A stretch of 64,000 nt of DNA from Chaetorhynchus papuensis (Eukaryota > Chordata > Aves > Passeriformes > Rhipiduridae), in NCBI GenBank assembly GCA_013396525.1, contig VWYX01000345.1, positions 124,001-188,000 on the forward strand. Direction: 5' to 3'. Numbering within the stretch: position 1 is the first letter of the stretch; every line of letters starts with the position of its first letter. Both the position numbers and the translations under genes were made by a program. This document shows positions 34,501 to 48,028 of this stretch, in pieces. The notes under the pieces are model-generated. The model was given only the letters and a program-made list of their open reading frames with translations, had not been told where the DNA came from and searched no databases.

Positions 34501-35607
34501 CAGATCTGAATATGCCAGATGAATAAATTAAGAAGTCTAGGAAGAAACAGAACAGCTGGAAATGTAACTGGTGATAACGAAAGCCTAATTAACTTCAATG
34601 AGCAATTTTCCATCAGGTTTTCTATTAGCCATATAGAAAGAGGAACTAGAGAAATTGCACAGTGTGCATTTTCATTCTGAAATTCAATGTGAACTGCTGT
34701 TCTACCTACATGGTAATTGGAAAAGGACTGTCTCTTATGGGTGTAAATATTAATGTGACTGATTTTCAAAAACCCTTTCATTTCTTTCTAAGAACTGACT
34801 TCGTTTTGTACATTCATTGTCTTACTTGAGGTGTGAGTAGTTCTTAATTTAATAGATATTTTAAATGAAGAGTCTACTTCTAAGAGTATTTTTGAATGCT
34901 AAAGCTCTTTCTCTGATACTCTTCATCAATTCTGACTAGTCTGGTATAGCCTGCTATAGCACTTTCTAATCAGCAGTTTCAGATTTTGTCCATAATCCCT
35001 GCAGCTCTTGACTACTGCCTAGAACATCATAGGCAATGAAGTCTGTTTTTCCTAAAACAAGTCATTCAAGGAGTAGGAAAGGGACACTAAATGCCCTACA
35101 TAAAACTTTTCACCTTATTACACACATCTGTATTTATTACATAAAATAAAATAAAACCCTTTTGTTTCTATACACATTTGTTTCCTTCTGTATTTAGCAT
35201 CCTTTGGTCCCGTGCGATCCTTCAGTTTGTTTGCTATTGCATAAGAAACTGGGTTCTGAGTCCTGTTTACAAGGCTTTTAAAGAGAACTGAGGCTATGCA
35301 AGTTTGGGATGAAATGTCCTCATATTACATTTAAAAGTCAGGAGGTGGACATACGTAATGAATGTCATCTTTCCTAACTTTAGCTGCCCAGAAGGGAGCT
35401 GCTGTACTTTTAGTGCAAAAAAATAGGGTTAGTTCCTTTCTTGAGTTTTTCCCTTTTTAGATGCTTCTGATGCCTGTCCTGTTGATAAGGATTGCTAGCT
35501 GTGATTAGCCATTTAAGTGTGGAAGCTGAGCAAAAGAAATAATAATAATGGAAGATGTGATGATTCGCCTTCTGTCTATACCTGTTTTTCTCCATTAACT
35601 ATCAGAG
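31574..35607. other. No gene recognised
   Basis: AT-rich DNA. A short A/T pentamer run (AAAAT units) is at 35141-35157. A 132-codon minus-strand ORF at 34383-34781 and ORFs at 32387-32760 have no domains or splice sites. No transposon was recognised. Confidence 0.35.
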
Positions 35608-35822
35608 GAGTCACTCAGAGGGTGGTCAGTCCCTGGAACAGGCTCTCCAGGGAAGTGGTCATGGCACCAAGCCTGTCAGAGCACCAGGAGTGTCTGGATG
35701 ACACCCTTAGTGATATGAGTTTGTTTCAGGTAGTCCTGCAAGAAGCAGGGTGTTGGACTTGATGATCTTTATGGGCCCCTTTCAACTTGAGATGTTTTAT
35801 GATTTCATGATTCTATGACTCT
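35608..35822 (+). mobile_element. CR1 LINE 3' end, 5'-truncated, sense
   Basis: The text runs CAGAGGGTGGTCAGTCCCTG, GAACAGGCTCTCCAGGGAAG, GGCACCAAGCCTGTCAGAG, GTTGGACTTGATGATCTTTA and GGGCCCCTTTCAACTTGAGA. It ends in TTTCATGATTCTATGACTC, the octamer tail of avian CR1. Only the last 215 bases of the element remain. It is the same J-type family as the copy at 24.2 kb, inserted in the opposite direction. The 81-codon ORF overlapping it is not a gene. Confidence 0.92.
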
Positions 35823-38806
35823 ACATGACTAACTTAGGTTTAGGCAGTAACTTTCTGAAATCTCAAAGTCAGGTTGGGTGAATCCCACCATACATTCTCT
35901 AGGAAGTCAGGGATATCTTTCCATTTTGAGAACAATGAGCAGAGGCATAAGGCTGAGGTACTGCCTTCCAGTTTTGCATTGGATGCTTACTTTTGGCTTT
36001 AATGAAATGCTGAAGTGTTACTTCTTACTGAGGTAGAGTCTTCAATTTTTACAAAACCAGTGTGTTCCTAAGCATTGTCTTGCCCATGGGAAAGTAGAAA
36101 ATCCATCTGCTGAGAACGTTATAATTTAGAGAGCGATTGTCTTCCCTTTGTACGAGTGGTTTCACTCTTACTCATGTGACAGATATTTAATTCTTTTCCT
36201 GGATTCTTTTTTAAAGGAAAAACCCTTTAAGAACCAATATCTAATGATCTCCTTAAGCTAAAATGTCACTCTTATTCTCCTATAGAAATTGTTTGTACTT
36301 TGGGGTCATGGATAGGAAAGGGAAAATTTTGACATGGGAATTCATGATACTTACGTGATCAAAGACGCCTTCATCTGCAAGACAAGTCAAAGGATCAATA
36401 TAATTTTCATTACTTGCCGCAACAAAGGCTTTTAAAAATAATGAAGAAGAGTTTTCTCTTTTAAAAGAAAAAGAATCCCCAAGCCCCTGTATTTGTCAAA
36501 GGTATGGTATTCTGTTGCTTATTAATGAGACTTCTGTAGAACAAGTTCTTGCCAGGGTTGTTTTCAATCTTGACATTCTGATTAAATTTTAATTTTATTA
36601 CAGTAAAAGATGGAAAATTGACTATAACAGTCAAAATATAATTTCTGCAATGCTGTCAATGCAGTAAACACATTTACTCTAATGCCTGTAAGAGACGTTA
36701 CAAGATTTGGAAAAATAGCATGTAAACTATTAATAAATATTGCTGTAGTAGGAAGAGATGTGCCAAACCCAGCAGTAATGATAATAACAACCTCTGACTG
36801 TATTTCTGAGAAATGTAGATATTTAAAAGATTGTTTGACAGAAAGTATGGGGATCAAGACATGTCATCGCTCTGACAGAAAATATATGTGATTCATTTTA
36901 TATAATTCTTGCTCAAAAAAGCATAGAAAACTTGATACCCGAAATAGCTCAAACCCTGAAAACTTTGTACTTTTGTGAGATGCTTATATTCTGAAAACTG
37001 GCCAGGAACCACTTGATTATGGTAAAACAATGTTGAAAACAATTAAATGCTCTGTAGTTTAGGCATTAAAATAACTAGCCAAGGATTTTTTTGTTTTCTT
37101 TTATCCTCATATCTTTGCTAATAGGAAGCAGTGTGATCTGAGGGATAAAAGGGAAATGCAAAGTAACACTAAAATCAGCTATCGCATTTACAGTGTGGGT
37201 AAAAAAGTGTCAAGAAATATTCCTTCATTGATCTTAGGTGTCTCAGAGTAAAAGAAAGAAAGAATGGGTGTTTCTGACAGGTATGTTCTCCTAAATGTTT
37301 AAATTTTGTGATAGATTTTATTAATACGGATTTGTATGTGCAAGTGAGGTGCTTCTTTCTTTTACTCCTCATCATGAGGCAAAAATGTTGACAAGTTCCT
37401 TGCTCAGGTGATTGATGTGCAAGCTGGAGTGGGGGTTTCTGTGGAAAGCCATAGCTATTGCTAGGAGATGCCTTCTTTGGCTTTGGATTTCGAGGAACAA
37501 GGAGTCCCTGTATGTTCTTCAGTTTTCAAGACCTCATGACAGCCATCACTGGGGCAGCACAGCAGCAAATTGATGAAGGAATTAATGAATGAAAATAAAA
37601 AGTTCTAAAAGCAGGGCAAAGCTACAACTCTGAGATGTATGGGTCATACTTTTAAAAGTTACAACTGCAGGAAACCTTCAGGGTGTGGTGGAGGCCAGGG
37701 CTCTGCTGGGGTGGCAGGGCAGGGCCTGGCAGCTCTCCCACAGCCCCAGCCAGAGCACCCCACACCTCTGAGGGGAATGGATCCATGGCGCGGGGACTGT
37801 GGGTGGATGGGAAGTGGCCATGGAGGTCCTGGGAGGTTTGGCTGCTTCCCACAGTGTTGCTTTTCATGACTTTGAAAGATTCTAAGTCCTGAGTGACATG
37901 TTTTGGGAAGAACTTTCTAGAACTTAGGTGTTCAGATGTATTTTGCAGTATGAAAATATGTGAGAAAGATGGTATGGGTTGCGGGGTAAAATTTCTGTAA
38001 AATAATGAGCTATTTTATGAACAATCCCACTGCTGTTATTCTGACTTCTGTTGTTCAGGTAGAATATTTCTTGTACAAGCAGCAAATGCATCACGTATGT
38101 TTGTGAATATATCTATGACGAGTGACAGATTCAAAACCCACATCTGATTCAAAAGAAGATCAATACCACACTGGGTAATGAACATTGTGTTTTTCTGCTC
38201 TTAAAGTTGTCTGGCATGCAGCAGTATATATACGTATCTACAGTGAAATATGCACAGGAGTACATGTAATTACGTGTATTCAGAACCAATCAACCTCTGC
38301 TTTGTCCATATGGCTGAGCCTGTAAAAGCAAGACAACTTGTGGAAAATATTTATTTCTTAAGCTAAATGCGGTTGTGTTTGACTGGTGTATGTTTTGCCA
38401 TCTCTTGACTCTCTTTGTACTTTTCATGCAAAGAGTGAGAACAGCCAGGTAAGAACTTGTGTGTTTGAAATACACAGACTTGTATTCTCTATTACTCAGT
38501 GTGGATTTGTGCTTCTGCCTGAATGGGATGCTCAGTTTGAGAGACAGGTGGAGGCTAAATGAGATTGAAGAGACTTAAGAGTATTTAATATATATCTACA
38601 GCTATTTGCTTGGCAAAGATGATGACGTTCAATTGCATGCTAATTCCTTTGCAAAGCCAATAAAAGAGCAAGTTTTTTTCTTGCAGAAACTGACTTAGTA
38701 GTCTAACAGTGTAGGCTGTTGTTGTGGGTTTTGCGTTTCTTTTCTTTTGTTTTTTAACTGTTATTACATAAAACCTAAGTTATCGTGACCTTATTCTTCT
38801 CCACAG
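35823..38806. other. No gene recognised; one GC-rich islet
   Basis: AT-rich DNA interrupted at 37680-37865 by a GC-rich patch with few CpGs (one GGCGCGGGG near 37790). Several chance ORFs cross the patch. The 36640-36900 stretch is even-textured and open in one frame on each strand, without a domain. Confidence 0.35.
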
Positions 38807-38930
38807 TTAAATGCAAGAGTAGAGAATTTTAAGGACAAGAGGTGAAGGATCACTCAGGAGGGTGCCAGTACTCCCATTTGAGAGTATGATTTGATGAAGA
38901 ATAGAGTAAAGCAGAAGAAGATGGGCAGTG
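38807..38930 (+). ncRNA. Candidate noncoding exon (124 nt)
   Basis: A strong acceptor (CCTTATTCTTCTCCACAG) and a strong donor (AGTG/GTGAGTAGT) bound 124 bases. All three frames contain stops early, so a coding exon is excluded unless it is terminal. If real, it would belong to a long noncoding RNA. It could also be chance pairing of two good splice-site words. Confidence 0.2.
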
Positions 38931-40476
38931 GTGAGTAGTATTTTCTGTACTGACCAAAGGGAGAATTTCCTTGGTGAAGTAAAAATGTCCTGAGAGACGA
39001 CATCAGCTTGTAAAAAATATGTGCTCTCTGTAACTAAGATTGGTTGAAACATGATTTGTCTTTGACTGTAAAGAATTTAGGGAAAAAAGAAAAAATAGAA
39101 TAAATTGATTCAGAGAAAAAGAAAAGAATTAACTACAAATTGGTCATATTTCAAGCTCATGAGAAAATTCTGACTTCTGTGAAACTGACTGAACAACTCT
39201 TGAATATAATGGAAACAAAGGCTTTTCAATTCTGTTTAAGAAAAGAATGTCATTTGCTTCTGGAATCAGTAGAGAGAACAAAAGAAAGCACAATTAAGAG
39301 ATGAAATTTGTATCTTCTGCAATGATAAACAGAACAGGACAAATTAATCTTTGACTGGGGTTAAGAAATGCGATTAGACATAATTTTGTTGAAATTCTGC
39401 TGCTTTGCCAAGGACAAGTTTTAGCAAACCCCTGAGGCAATAATAAAAATTACAAAGTGCAGCTATTGCAGGCAGGGATTGAGGGTGCTCTTGCACAGAT
39501 ATGGTGTGCATTAATGATAAGCCATAATGTTTCAAAAGTGACAGTAGACAATGACTCTAATTTACTTCTGTCTCAATTAACTTATATTTTGACATTCTAC
39601 TTAATCAAACTGAGTTTCATTTAACTTCTGTCTACTGACAACTGACCTGCTTTCTCTCCTCTCCCGTTCCCCCATAAAAGCAGATGGCTTAATGCACAGA
39701 AGCTCATGGCCAGCAAAGCTGAATTAGCTTTGTCTATTAAATATTTTCAGAGAAAAGTACCTGACTTGTCTGTTACTGCTTAGTATATCAAAGACAAAGA
39801 AATTCTACGCTTTCTAAACAAGGAATTCAACAATAACTGCAGCCTTCCCATTATAACTGTGCATATGGTCTCATATAAATCCATACTCTGTACCCAGCAA
39901 CAGCAATGTCAATACCTTGATTCCATTAAGAAAGATGAGAGATGATCAGGTTTGGAACAAATGAGGCAATTATGGTCTAAAATGCATTGTCTAGCAAATA
40001 ACCACGTGCTTGCCTGTAAGTTCTTCAAGACAAGGATTGGTTTTTTGTTCCTGTACAGTGTCTAGCACAAAGGGAATCTGTGTCGTGACTAAATCTCTAA
40101 ACATTACTGCAATATAAATAATTATAAACCATACTGAGGAGCATTATTTGTGTTTTGGAAAAGGCTATCAGGCAATTGTTCATCTAAACGTATTTAAAAT
40201 CCCCTTCTCTGTTCTTTGTCATTTTCCTAATAATGTCAAGGGAAGTTTGCAAAGGCTGCTTGTGAAACTGCTTGTAAGTGATCACTGAGAATAAGAGAAT
40301 TTCTTTTAATACACCCAAAATGCAAGCAGTTATTTGATGCTGGAAGCTGGACAGTTTGTTTGATTTAGTGAAGTGATTCATTACCACTGTCTTAATATGA
40401 CTGTGTCTCCTACTATCCAAAACAATTTCAATATTTGAATAATTGGCTTTATTACACTTGGTTTTGCTGATTTCCA
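38931..40476. other. No gene recognised
   Basis: AT-rich DNA. About 39380-39560 is even-textured with ATTAATGATAAG and AATAATAAAAATTAC words. No ORF of interest is present. Confidence 0.35.
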
Positions 40477-40538
40477 TTTTTTGGTTGGTTGTTTTGTTTT
40501 GTTGGGGGGTTTTTGGTTTTTTTTTTGTTTTTTTTTTT
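40477..40538 (+). repeat. T/G-rich low-complexity tract
   Basis: The tract is composed almost only of T and G: TTTTTTGGTTGGTTG, a G6 run, then T10 and T12 runs split by a single G. It is a simple low-complexity sequence. Confidence 0.85.
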
Positions 40539-43500
40539 AATTAATGGTACAAAGTATTTTGTGTCAGCTTGAATTTAATAATTAGAAAATATAATGACTG
40601 ATACATTAGCTTTTGCAGCTTTTCAGTCAGTAGACATTTCTCAGCCTACCTGGCTGAAATCACTTTCAGCTAATTGAAGATTTTCTCCCTCCATTTAGCT
40701 GTTAAACCCTGGCATATGGGTCTTCCTATTCAAACTGATCATTCAGAGGAAGCCAGTAATGAAAATAATATTGAAATTAAAAAAAAATCTGGTTCAAATA
40801 AGGTGAAGACAACTCCATGTTCAAATTGGAAATGCTGAATGATGGAACTGTCCTCCACTTGTCAGAAGAAGAGGGTTTGATGGAAACAAAGAGTGAGCTT
40901 TTCCACACTACCTGGAAATGTGCTGGGAAGGAGCACTCCTCTGAGGCAAAGAACAGCATAGCCACATAAGGATAGCTGATTAACTCCTGGATAACCATGT
41001 CTCTGTAATTGCCAAACTACAGTTGGTAGTATGTTTCTACTCAACAGTTGCTGAACTATTGCGTGGACAGCAACTAAACATGGTACCAATAATAGCCTGG
41101 AGTTTCTTTTGAGAGTGTTATTTGGTGTATTTTTCGTTGGTGTTCTTTTTCCTTTCATTTAGAGATGTTAGGGAAGTTAAAATCACATGGACATCCCTAG
41201 GAAGATCTCATATGTCAACTACATCGTTTCTGGCCAGAGGAAATCTTTGCACATCCAGCTTCTTAGCTACCTGGTATTGACTTAGACAGGGCTTCTTCTG
41301 AAAAGGAACACTCATCATACATTAACAGAGTTTTCCTATTACCTAATATACCAAACTGCTCTATTTGTTTGGGGAGAATGTCTGTATACCCTGCTTCAGT
41401 AGAACTGCAAGATCTGCACTTGAGTTCTGCTTTTGCTGCCTCTTATAGTAACTTTGTTGTGCTGCACAGAGCTTGTGCCTCATTGTTTTTCCCTGGTAAC
41501 AGCAGTAACTTCCTCACTAATTTGAAATTAGTTTAGGTCTGGGGTGATGTTTTCATTCTATCAGATCTGGAAATGTATCACTCCTTAGGTGGAGAATTGA
41601 GAATTTCAATGTTTTTAGTGCTTGTTTGCTTCTGTGCTGTAGTTAATTTAAAAAAAGATTAAAAAAAAAAGACATGGTGGGAATTGTAAAAATTATTTCA
41701 GAGGCAACTGAAACCTGACTTGATCAGTCTTATTCTTGTATTTTTTTCTACTCTATTTATGTGCCTAATTCAGGGATGACAGAACTGTGTTTCGAGTAGA
41801 CACAGAGGCTGCAGGAAAGGAGGTTGCCTGCATTAATGACCCTATTATTGGACTGAATTTCATTAGCTTTTATTGTGAATCCTGAATAGAACTGAACATA
41901 TTTTCATGTTTTCCTTATCTTTTGAAGAAGTGTGTATCTTGGTGAAATACTCAGTTTTAGTTTACTCAGATATAAGATTTTAAAACAAATTGCTGTAAAG
42001 ATATTGAAATATAATTGGTGACGTATATGTGTCCCATTCACCAACTTCCCATTCAAGAATAAGATTTATTATGCCAGGGTTGGGTTCTTTCAAATGAAGT
42101 CAGGCTTCAATTAAATATTTTCTGCTAGTTCAAAGTAGAAATCCTGAGTGTACCATCTGTTACAATATCTGTATATAAAAATTGCACTCACTAATTGCAC
42201 TGTGCCAGTTGGGTGGGGGATGGCATCCGAACTGAATTAGGTCTAATAAATTTAGAAAAATATACACATTTTAGCTAAGAACAGCTTCTGTATAAGAAAC
42301 TAGAAACTGGTATGAATAAAACCAAAAGTGTCTTACCCATGTGAAAGGCTGTTTTTTTATTATTGTCTAAAAGGTATCTTTTTCAGCAAGCTTGATAATA
42401 CAAGTCCCTGCAGAAGACTGACAGTGTGGGATGTCTCCTGGCCTCTGTAGTGGTTTGTGGTGAACAATTTAGGAATGAATATGTTTTTGTTACCTCCTGG
42501 CAGATTTTTTAACACTGCCCATATAAATCCCAGAATTGGGTTAATCATCTGAACGGGGTTTAATTATCTGAAAGTTAATTAAGAGCTCTCTAGTCATGCA
42601 TGTTCTGTATGTTTTCACTGGACTTAATTTACTGATAGAAACATGCCTATTACGGTAATTATTAGATTCTGTAAAGAAAACAGTGAGAAATAACATTTTC
42701 CTGATGCAAAAGACCATGAAATTATACTGCACTGTGTAACTTCAGAGCTCAGGTAACTGTTTTGCTTGGAGAGAAAGAGAAGCATATGGTGCATATTTGG
42801 CAGCAGTTGTGTCAGTGACATGGAGACTATCAATAAAAATGTAGTTTGCTAGGAAAACTAGGTACCTCAAAGGGCAGTAGGGAATGGATAAAATCTGATA
42901 GGAAATGGCTTTGAGGATTTAAGTGATACCCAAAATTTGAAATAATAGCCTTAAATATATAATAGGAAGAAAAAAAAAAAAAGCCTTACAGAAAGTTTCT
43001 TAGTTTCTGTGGTAAAATACACTGCTAAAAAGTCTTCAGTTTGGGGAAAGATGACTGAGGAGTTCTGTTAGTGATGTTAGGGTGGTAGAAAGGACTCAAT
43101 CCAGATGCTGGCCTTGGGGTTCCCTTCTTCTGTGTCAGCAATACAGCTCAGGAGTCTGTTTTGCCAGAACAAGGTTGCATGGTTACTATTTGATTCCTCA
43201 TTTCTCAACTTTAAAAATTTATCTCTTTGCTATATTCTTGCCCTTTAATACAGGAACTCACACATCCAGAGGGAGTGCATGGATGCCTTTTTGTTGCTGT
43301 TGTTAATTTGTCCTGAAGAGAGGTACTGATATTCCATTGAGTCATCATTGTGGTTTAAACTTTGATACTGCCAACATATGAAGCATAGACCTCCATATCC
43401 AGAGTTTGTGGGGTAAATGATACTGGAAGTATATTGCTACCTCTTGTTGAACAGCTTTCAAAACATGTGATGCTTATTAATGTCTGAAACAGCTGTCTTA

Positions 43501-45830
43501 CTGGTAGGGAAATCTAGTATCAGCTCTAAGCCCTATCATTTGGAGCTTTCTGGTTTTAACAAATGTTTTCACCTTGAACTTTTCTCCTTTTTTTTTTCCT
43601 TCCTGAATCTTTCCATTCTGGGTAAATAGGCCCTTTTCTTCTTTGGCTGTTTGACTCCCTCTGCCACATTCACCCGGTCGCTTTTTTTCCAGTTCATCAA
43701 TAAAGAGAGTTGTAAGAATACAGGAGAGAGTGTCCTCACTTCTGTACAATCACCAAATCCTATGCCTAGGGCCAGACAATCCACTAACCCCAAATTTCAA
43801 ATCTGAGTCCCAAAGAAAGAGCTGCTAGAGATTCTTAACTCTTGAGAAGACCATAAGATTTTCCATGGTCTCAGTTTGAAAAAAAATGATGAACTGTTTT
43901 TGGTGAAAACTTCACACTAAAAATTCAGCTGAAGACAGACATCCTGTGCAGGAGCTCTCTGCCTCAGCAGCTGACATCTGGCAAACGCTGAATCCTTGGA
44001 AACAGCCTCCCAGGACAGGCAGTATCATAGACATCAGTTCTAGCTGCCAGCTTCATTGCTCTTGCCTATGGTAAAAAGTGTTTTTTCCACCACTCCAGTG
44101 GGTGCAGTCAAGTGGAGGGAAGTTCTGCAGGGTAAAGGATATTCATGTGAGAACTCCTCTGGCCTTTGCTACTCGCATTGAAATGTCTCAGAGCAGTGTT
44201 AGTCAGAGAACTCCAAGCAGTGCTGGAAAGTGTGCAGCCCTCTATGAGCAAAAATAATTTTATGGGTCATTATTTCGTTTTACAAAAGGCTGAGACAAAA
44301 AGAGGCAATTCTAGGCAAAACCTGATTTAGACAACTCTGAAATCTAATCTCTCTTAACCTGAACTCTCAGAACTATTAATTCGAGCCAAACTGTGCCTCA
44401 TAATTATGTTGACTATTCCCTAGGGTGCAACGCTGTCTGCAAAAGACACTGATCATGTGATCATAGCACTTTGAAGCAGTTATGACCTGTATTGAAAATT
44501 ATTGAAGCTTAACTAATTATCCAGTGAAAATTCAAAAGCAGAAAGCTCCTCCTCCAACTCTACATTCCCTTCCTTCCAAGTGAAATCATGAGTGCTTGAA
44601 TCAATGGAAGTTTTGCTACTGATTTCTGCAAATCCAGAGAATAATCATGAGTATTTACTGCCTTCTAACTCTTTTCATTTGGCTGATAAATTATATTGTG
44701 CAGTAATTCTTCAATAAGGCAATGAAAACTCTGGTTTCCCTTTCCCTTCAAGTGCCATGGGAAGTTCTTCTGTGTAACTGTTACATATCTTGGCATTTGT
44801 GGGGTTGGTGTTGGTGCCTTTTCTGAATTTCAAAGCAAGTGGCAAAACTCAAGGTTGGCTTTTTTCTTCTGATTGCAGGTAGGGTGAAAGTCAGGTGACA
44901 TTTTTACTCACTGTCTTAGAGTCTAACATTGCATGTTTTTCTTTCTTATGCTTTTGTGCATGATATAAAAGTGATTTAGAAATTGTCAGGTGGACAAAAA
45001 CAATTGCACTGGAGATTTTTCTTGCAAATAAAATTGGGATAATTTTCTTTGAATCCTTATAGTTTATCATGGGCAGCAACTACACAGTACATTAACTAGT
45101 GTCAAATGGAAGATTTTGTTCCCCATGAATACTTGAAAAACAAATTTTCATGTTCCTGGTCACAACTCCTTTGCTCTACACTGTTTATCTAGATAGGAAG
45201 ATTTAAGCCTTTGGGGCAGATCATAAACAATTTTCAGACTGTGTGTTCAGCTGTGGTTTTTACCATATGAATCTGTATTGAAACCCTAGGGAAAAAAGTT
45301 GTACTGTTTTAGTGCTGAACTTTCAATAACAAGTAACTGAAAAATATTTTGTCAGTTTATTCCAGATACAGATTTATGATTAATCTTAATTATTAATACC
45401 TTCAGAAAAAAAAAAATCCTTTTGTAAATATTTTTAAAGGGGAAAAGAAAATGAGGGAAATTCAGAGAAATAATGTTCATTTTTACCTGACTAAAATCTG
45501 ATTGTCCATTCCTCAAGGGTTTTAAGCACCTAACACAGAGTAATGTGTGCTGTAGAAGCTGTTACTCTTTTGTGAGAGAAAGCAAAGACGCATTCCCTTT
45601 CCTAAAGAGGCACACAGGCTCTAAGCATCTCCAAACCGGTTGATGCTTGACTGTTTAAAAACATATTTTGTATGCTCCCATGCTACCCCAGAAGAATTTT
45701 CAGTGCCATGAGCCCCACTGAGGGGTGCTAGCTCATGCACACATTTCTGGTTGCATTAATGGGTTTTGCCTCCGCTTAGTTTTTGTACAATCTACAGGCG
45801 TTGCCCTGAATGGAGGTTTTGTATCTCCTA
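40539..45830. other. No gene recognised
   Basis: AT-rich DNA. A run of A at about 42969-42982 is the only simple repeat. Near 44265-44365 the text TTTCGTTTTACAAAAGGCTG, then GACAAAAAGAGGC, recalls an antisense MIR-type SINE, but it is badly worn. No exon is supported. Confidence 0.35.
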
Positions 45831-45833
45831 CAG

Positions 45834-45868
45834 CTGCTATACAGCACACCACAGAGGTGTGCTGCAGC
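45834..45868. repeat. Small inverted repeat (hairpin)
   Basis: CAGCACACC (45842-45850) and GGTGTGCTG (45856-45864) are perfect complements around the five-base loop ACAGA. Beyond a small internal loop, TGCT and AGCA extend the stem. It is too short for a microRNA precursor of usual length. Confidence 0.6.
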
Positions 45869-47992
45869 ACTAGGGATTTCTCACCCAGTCTCTTGCATCC
45901 TGACTAATTTGAAATAAAAAATTGGCATGCAATATTGGGCTTAAGTTACACTAATTTACAATTGGTTGAACAAAATTAGTTTAGATTAAGAGATACCTTA
46001 TTCAGAGCTTTTGGTTATTAAAAACTTTCTACAAACTATTCTGCCACGTTTTCTGCTCAATGTCAGGCTTCACACAGGCACAGGGATGAGTGCAAGGGTG
46101 TTGAGCTCCTCTCCAGAGCCAGCACACCACTGGCACAGAGGGTCAGGGTGACAGGGGTGGGAGCAGGGGCCCAACTGCCTGCTGACCCCACTCCTTCGAA
46201 GCCAGGAGCTGCATCCTCCTTATCCTGACCTCGGGAGGGAACTTGACAGGTCTCCACACTGGGTGGCTCAGGGAAAAGCACATTCCTCATCCTCCTCCGG
46301 AGAGGAGCTGGGCATGCTGTGTCATAGGACAGTCAGGAAAACTGCTTGTCTTTTGAAAGCTGGATCTAGCTCTGTGTAAGCTTGGAAAACATGCCTGGTG
46401 CTGCAAAGCACTTGGTGATTTATTTAACACATTATTGGGGGTGGACTGCCTGCTCAGCTGGTTACGTAAATGTTCTCTTGCATGCAGAGCCTATCAAGGT
46501 CAATCAAGGCCATATGAGCAGCTTGATGTGAGCAGATGTGATCAGAGCTCCTCTGACATTTGTTACTGCCCCTTCTCTGCCCACTCGGAGATGTGGCAAA
46601 ACAGATCATGCCTGCAAAAGGAAAATCCATTGCAGAAATGGGAGCACGCAGCATTACCGAGACACACCACACCTGTTGTCAGTGAAGGAACCTGTGGGGC
46701 ATAATGTGGAATGCCACAATCGCTTGCCTCTAGGAATTTTGATTTTATAAAAAAGAACATATTGAGGGGTGGTGGTGATCTTTCCACAGCAAGTGCACCT
46801 TGTACACCACAGACAAACACAAGTTGGTAAAGGCTGTAGCAAAAGATACAGAAATTCACAGGCCTAGTCTTGTTATCATTTTAAATCAACCTGCTTGTTT
46901 TGTACGGAGAATACACTTTAAATAGCATTCTTTAAACTTGTTAGCACTTTTCTATCTCCCTTCTTGTGACTAAAGTACTTTTCATACCAGAAGAGCTCAC
47001 AAGAGTGTTAAATTCAACTTCTTTAAAGGCTAGTAAAGCAAGTGCATGCTTGCTTGGTTCTGGTGCCTGTCAGATCAGCTTCAGCATTACTGTGGAACTA
47101 GATAAGCACTGCTACAGTGACTCTAATTCTTTCAGCTCACTGGTAGATTATTAGGTATGCTGTGTATAAAAAAAATTACCTCCTCACTCCAATAAGAGAC
47201 CTGAACCTGGGATCATTAGATAATACTATGTACAGACTGACATCCCATCTTGCTGTAAGCCAACACTCCCTTGGAAGGAGACTGTACCTTGCAACAGAGC
47301 TTCCCATCCCCTCTCTTCCCAGCCTTGGATGCATGGATCCTCTGTCCCAGGATGCGATGATATACCTTATCCAGAGCGCCAAATTAAGATTGTAAGAATT
47401 AAATGAAACAAGAAATAAGCAGCAGAATTAATTCACATTGCTAATAGATAAAAAAGTCCCAGAAATCTCTGGGGAAATGTACGGAAATATGTATAAGAAA
47501 AGCCACAGTCTGATGTCTCATTCTAAGTGAGGGATGAAAAATGCCTCAAGAAATTAGCTGGGGAACTAAAATTCACAACTTTAGTGTGTACTAAAAATCA
47601 TGGATGCAGTAGAAAAACTAATTGGTTTTGTTTCCTCCAGTCTATCTCCTCTATTAAGAGCTCGCTGTTCTGTAAGCAGTAATTACTGATTTCTGCTCCC
47701 ACAGAGCATAAAATATTATCACTATGTTTCTGCTAATGTTCTCTTCAGGTCCTTTGGTACCAACTGTCCTTTTCCTTGAAAAGTACTTATTCAATTACAC
47801 TAAAACCAGTGCAATGATTCATGCTCTTGGTTTTGCTTGGAGATTTAGAACTGACGAAGGGCTTATGTGCTTGAGAGTTCCTAATTTTTTTTCAGCTATA
47901 TCAGTCAGAGTTGTCTTTATAAAAGTCTTGTTTATATCCTTGGACCGTTGCAAACTACAACATTGCATTACAAATACAAAGCACCATTGGTT
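45869..47992. other. No gene recognised
   Basis: A mildly GC-rich patch at 46060-46330 carries chance ORFs on the minus strand. ORFs at 46435-46860 disagree in frame. Nothing matches a known family. Confidence 0.35.
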
Positions 47993-48028
47993 CAAAAAAA
48001 TGGTGTATGCCAAAAAAATGGTGTATCC
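47993..48028 (+). repeat. Tandem duplication, 2 x 18 bp
   Basis: CAAAAAAATGGTGTATGC is followed directly by a copy differing at one base near its end. It lies inside a 113-codon chance ORF, where it produces KKMVYAKKMVY. Confidence 0.85.

Noticed and set aside
47160..47400. Text GACCTGAACCTGGGATC recalls a tRNA B-box or tRNA-derived SINE
   Set aside because: No cloverleaf can be drawn around it and no A-box lies at the right distance.
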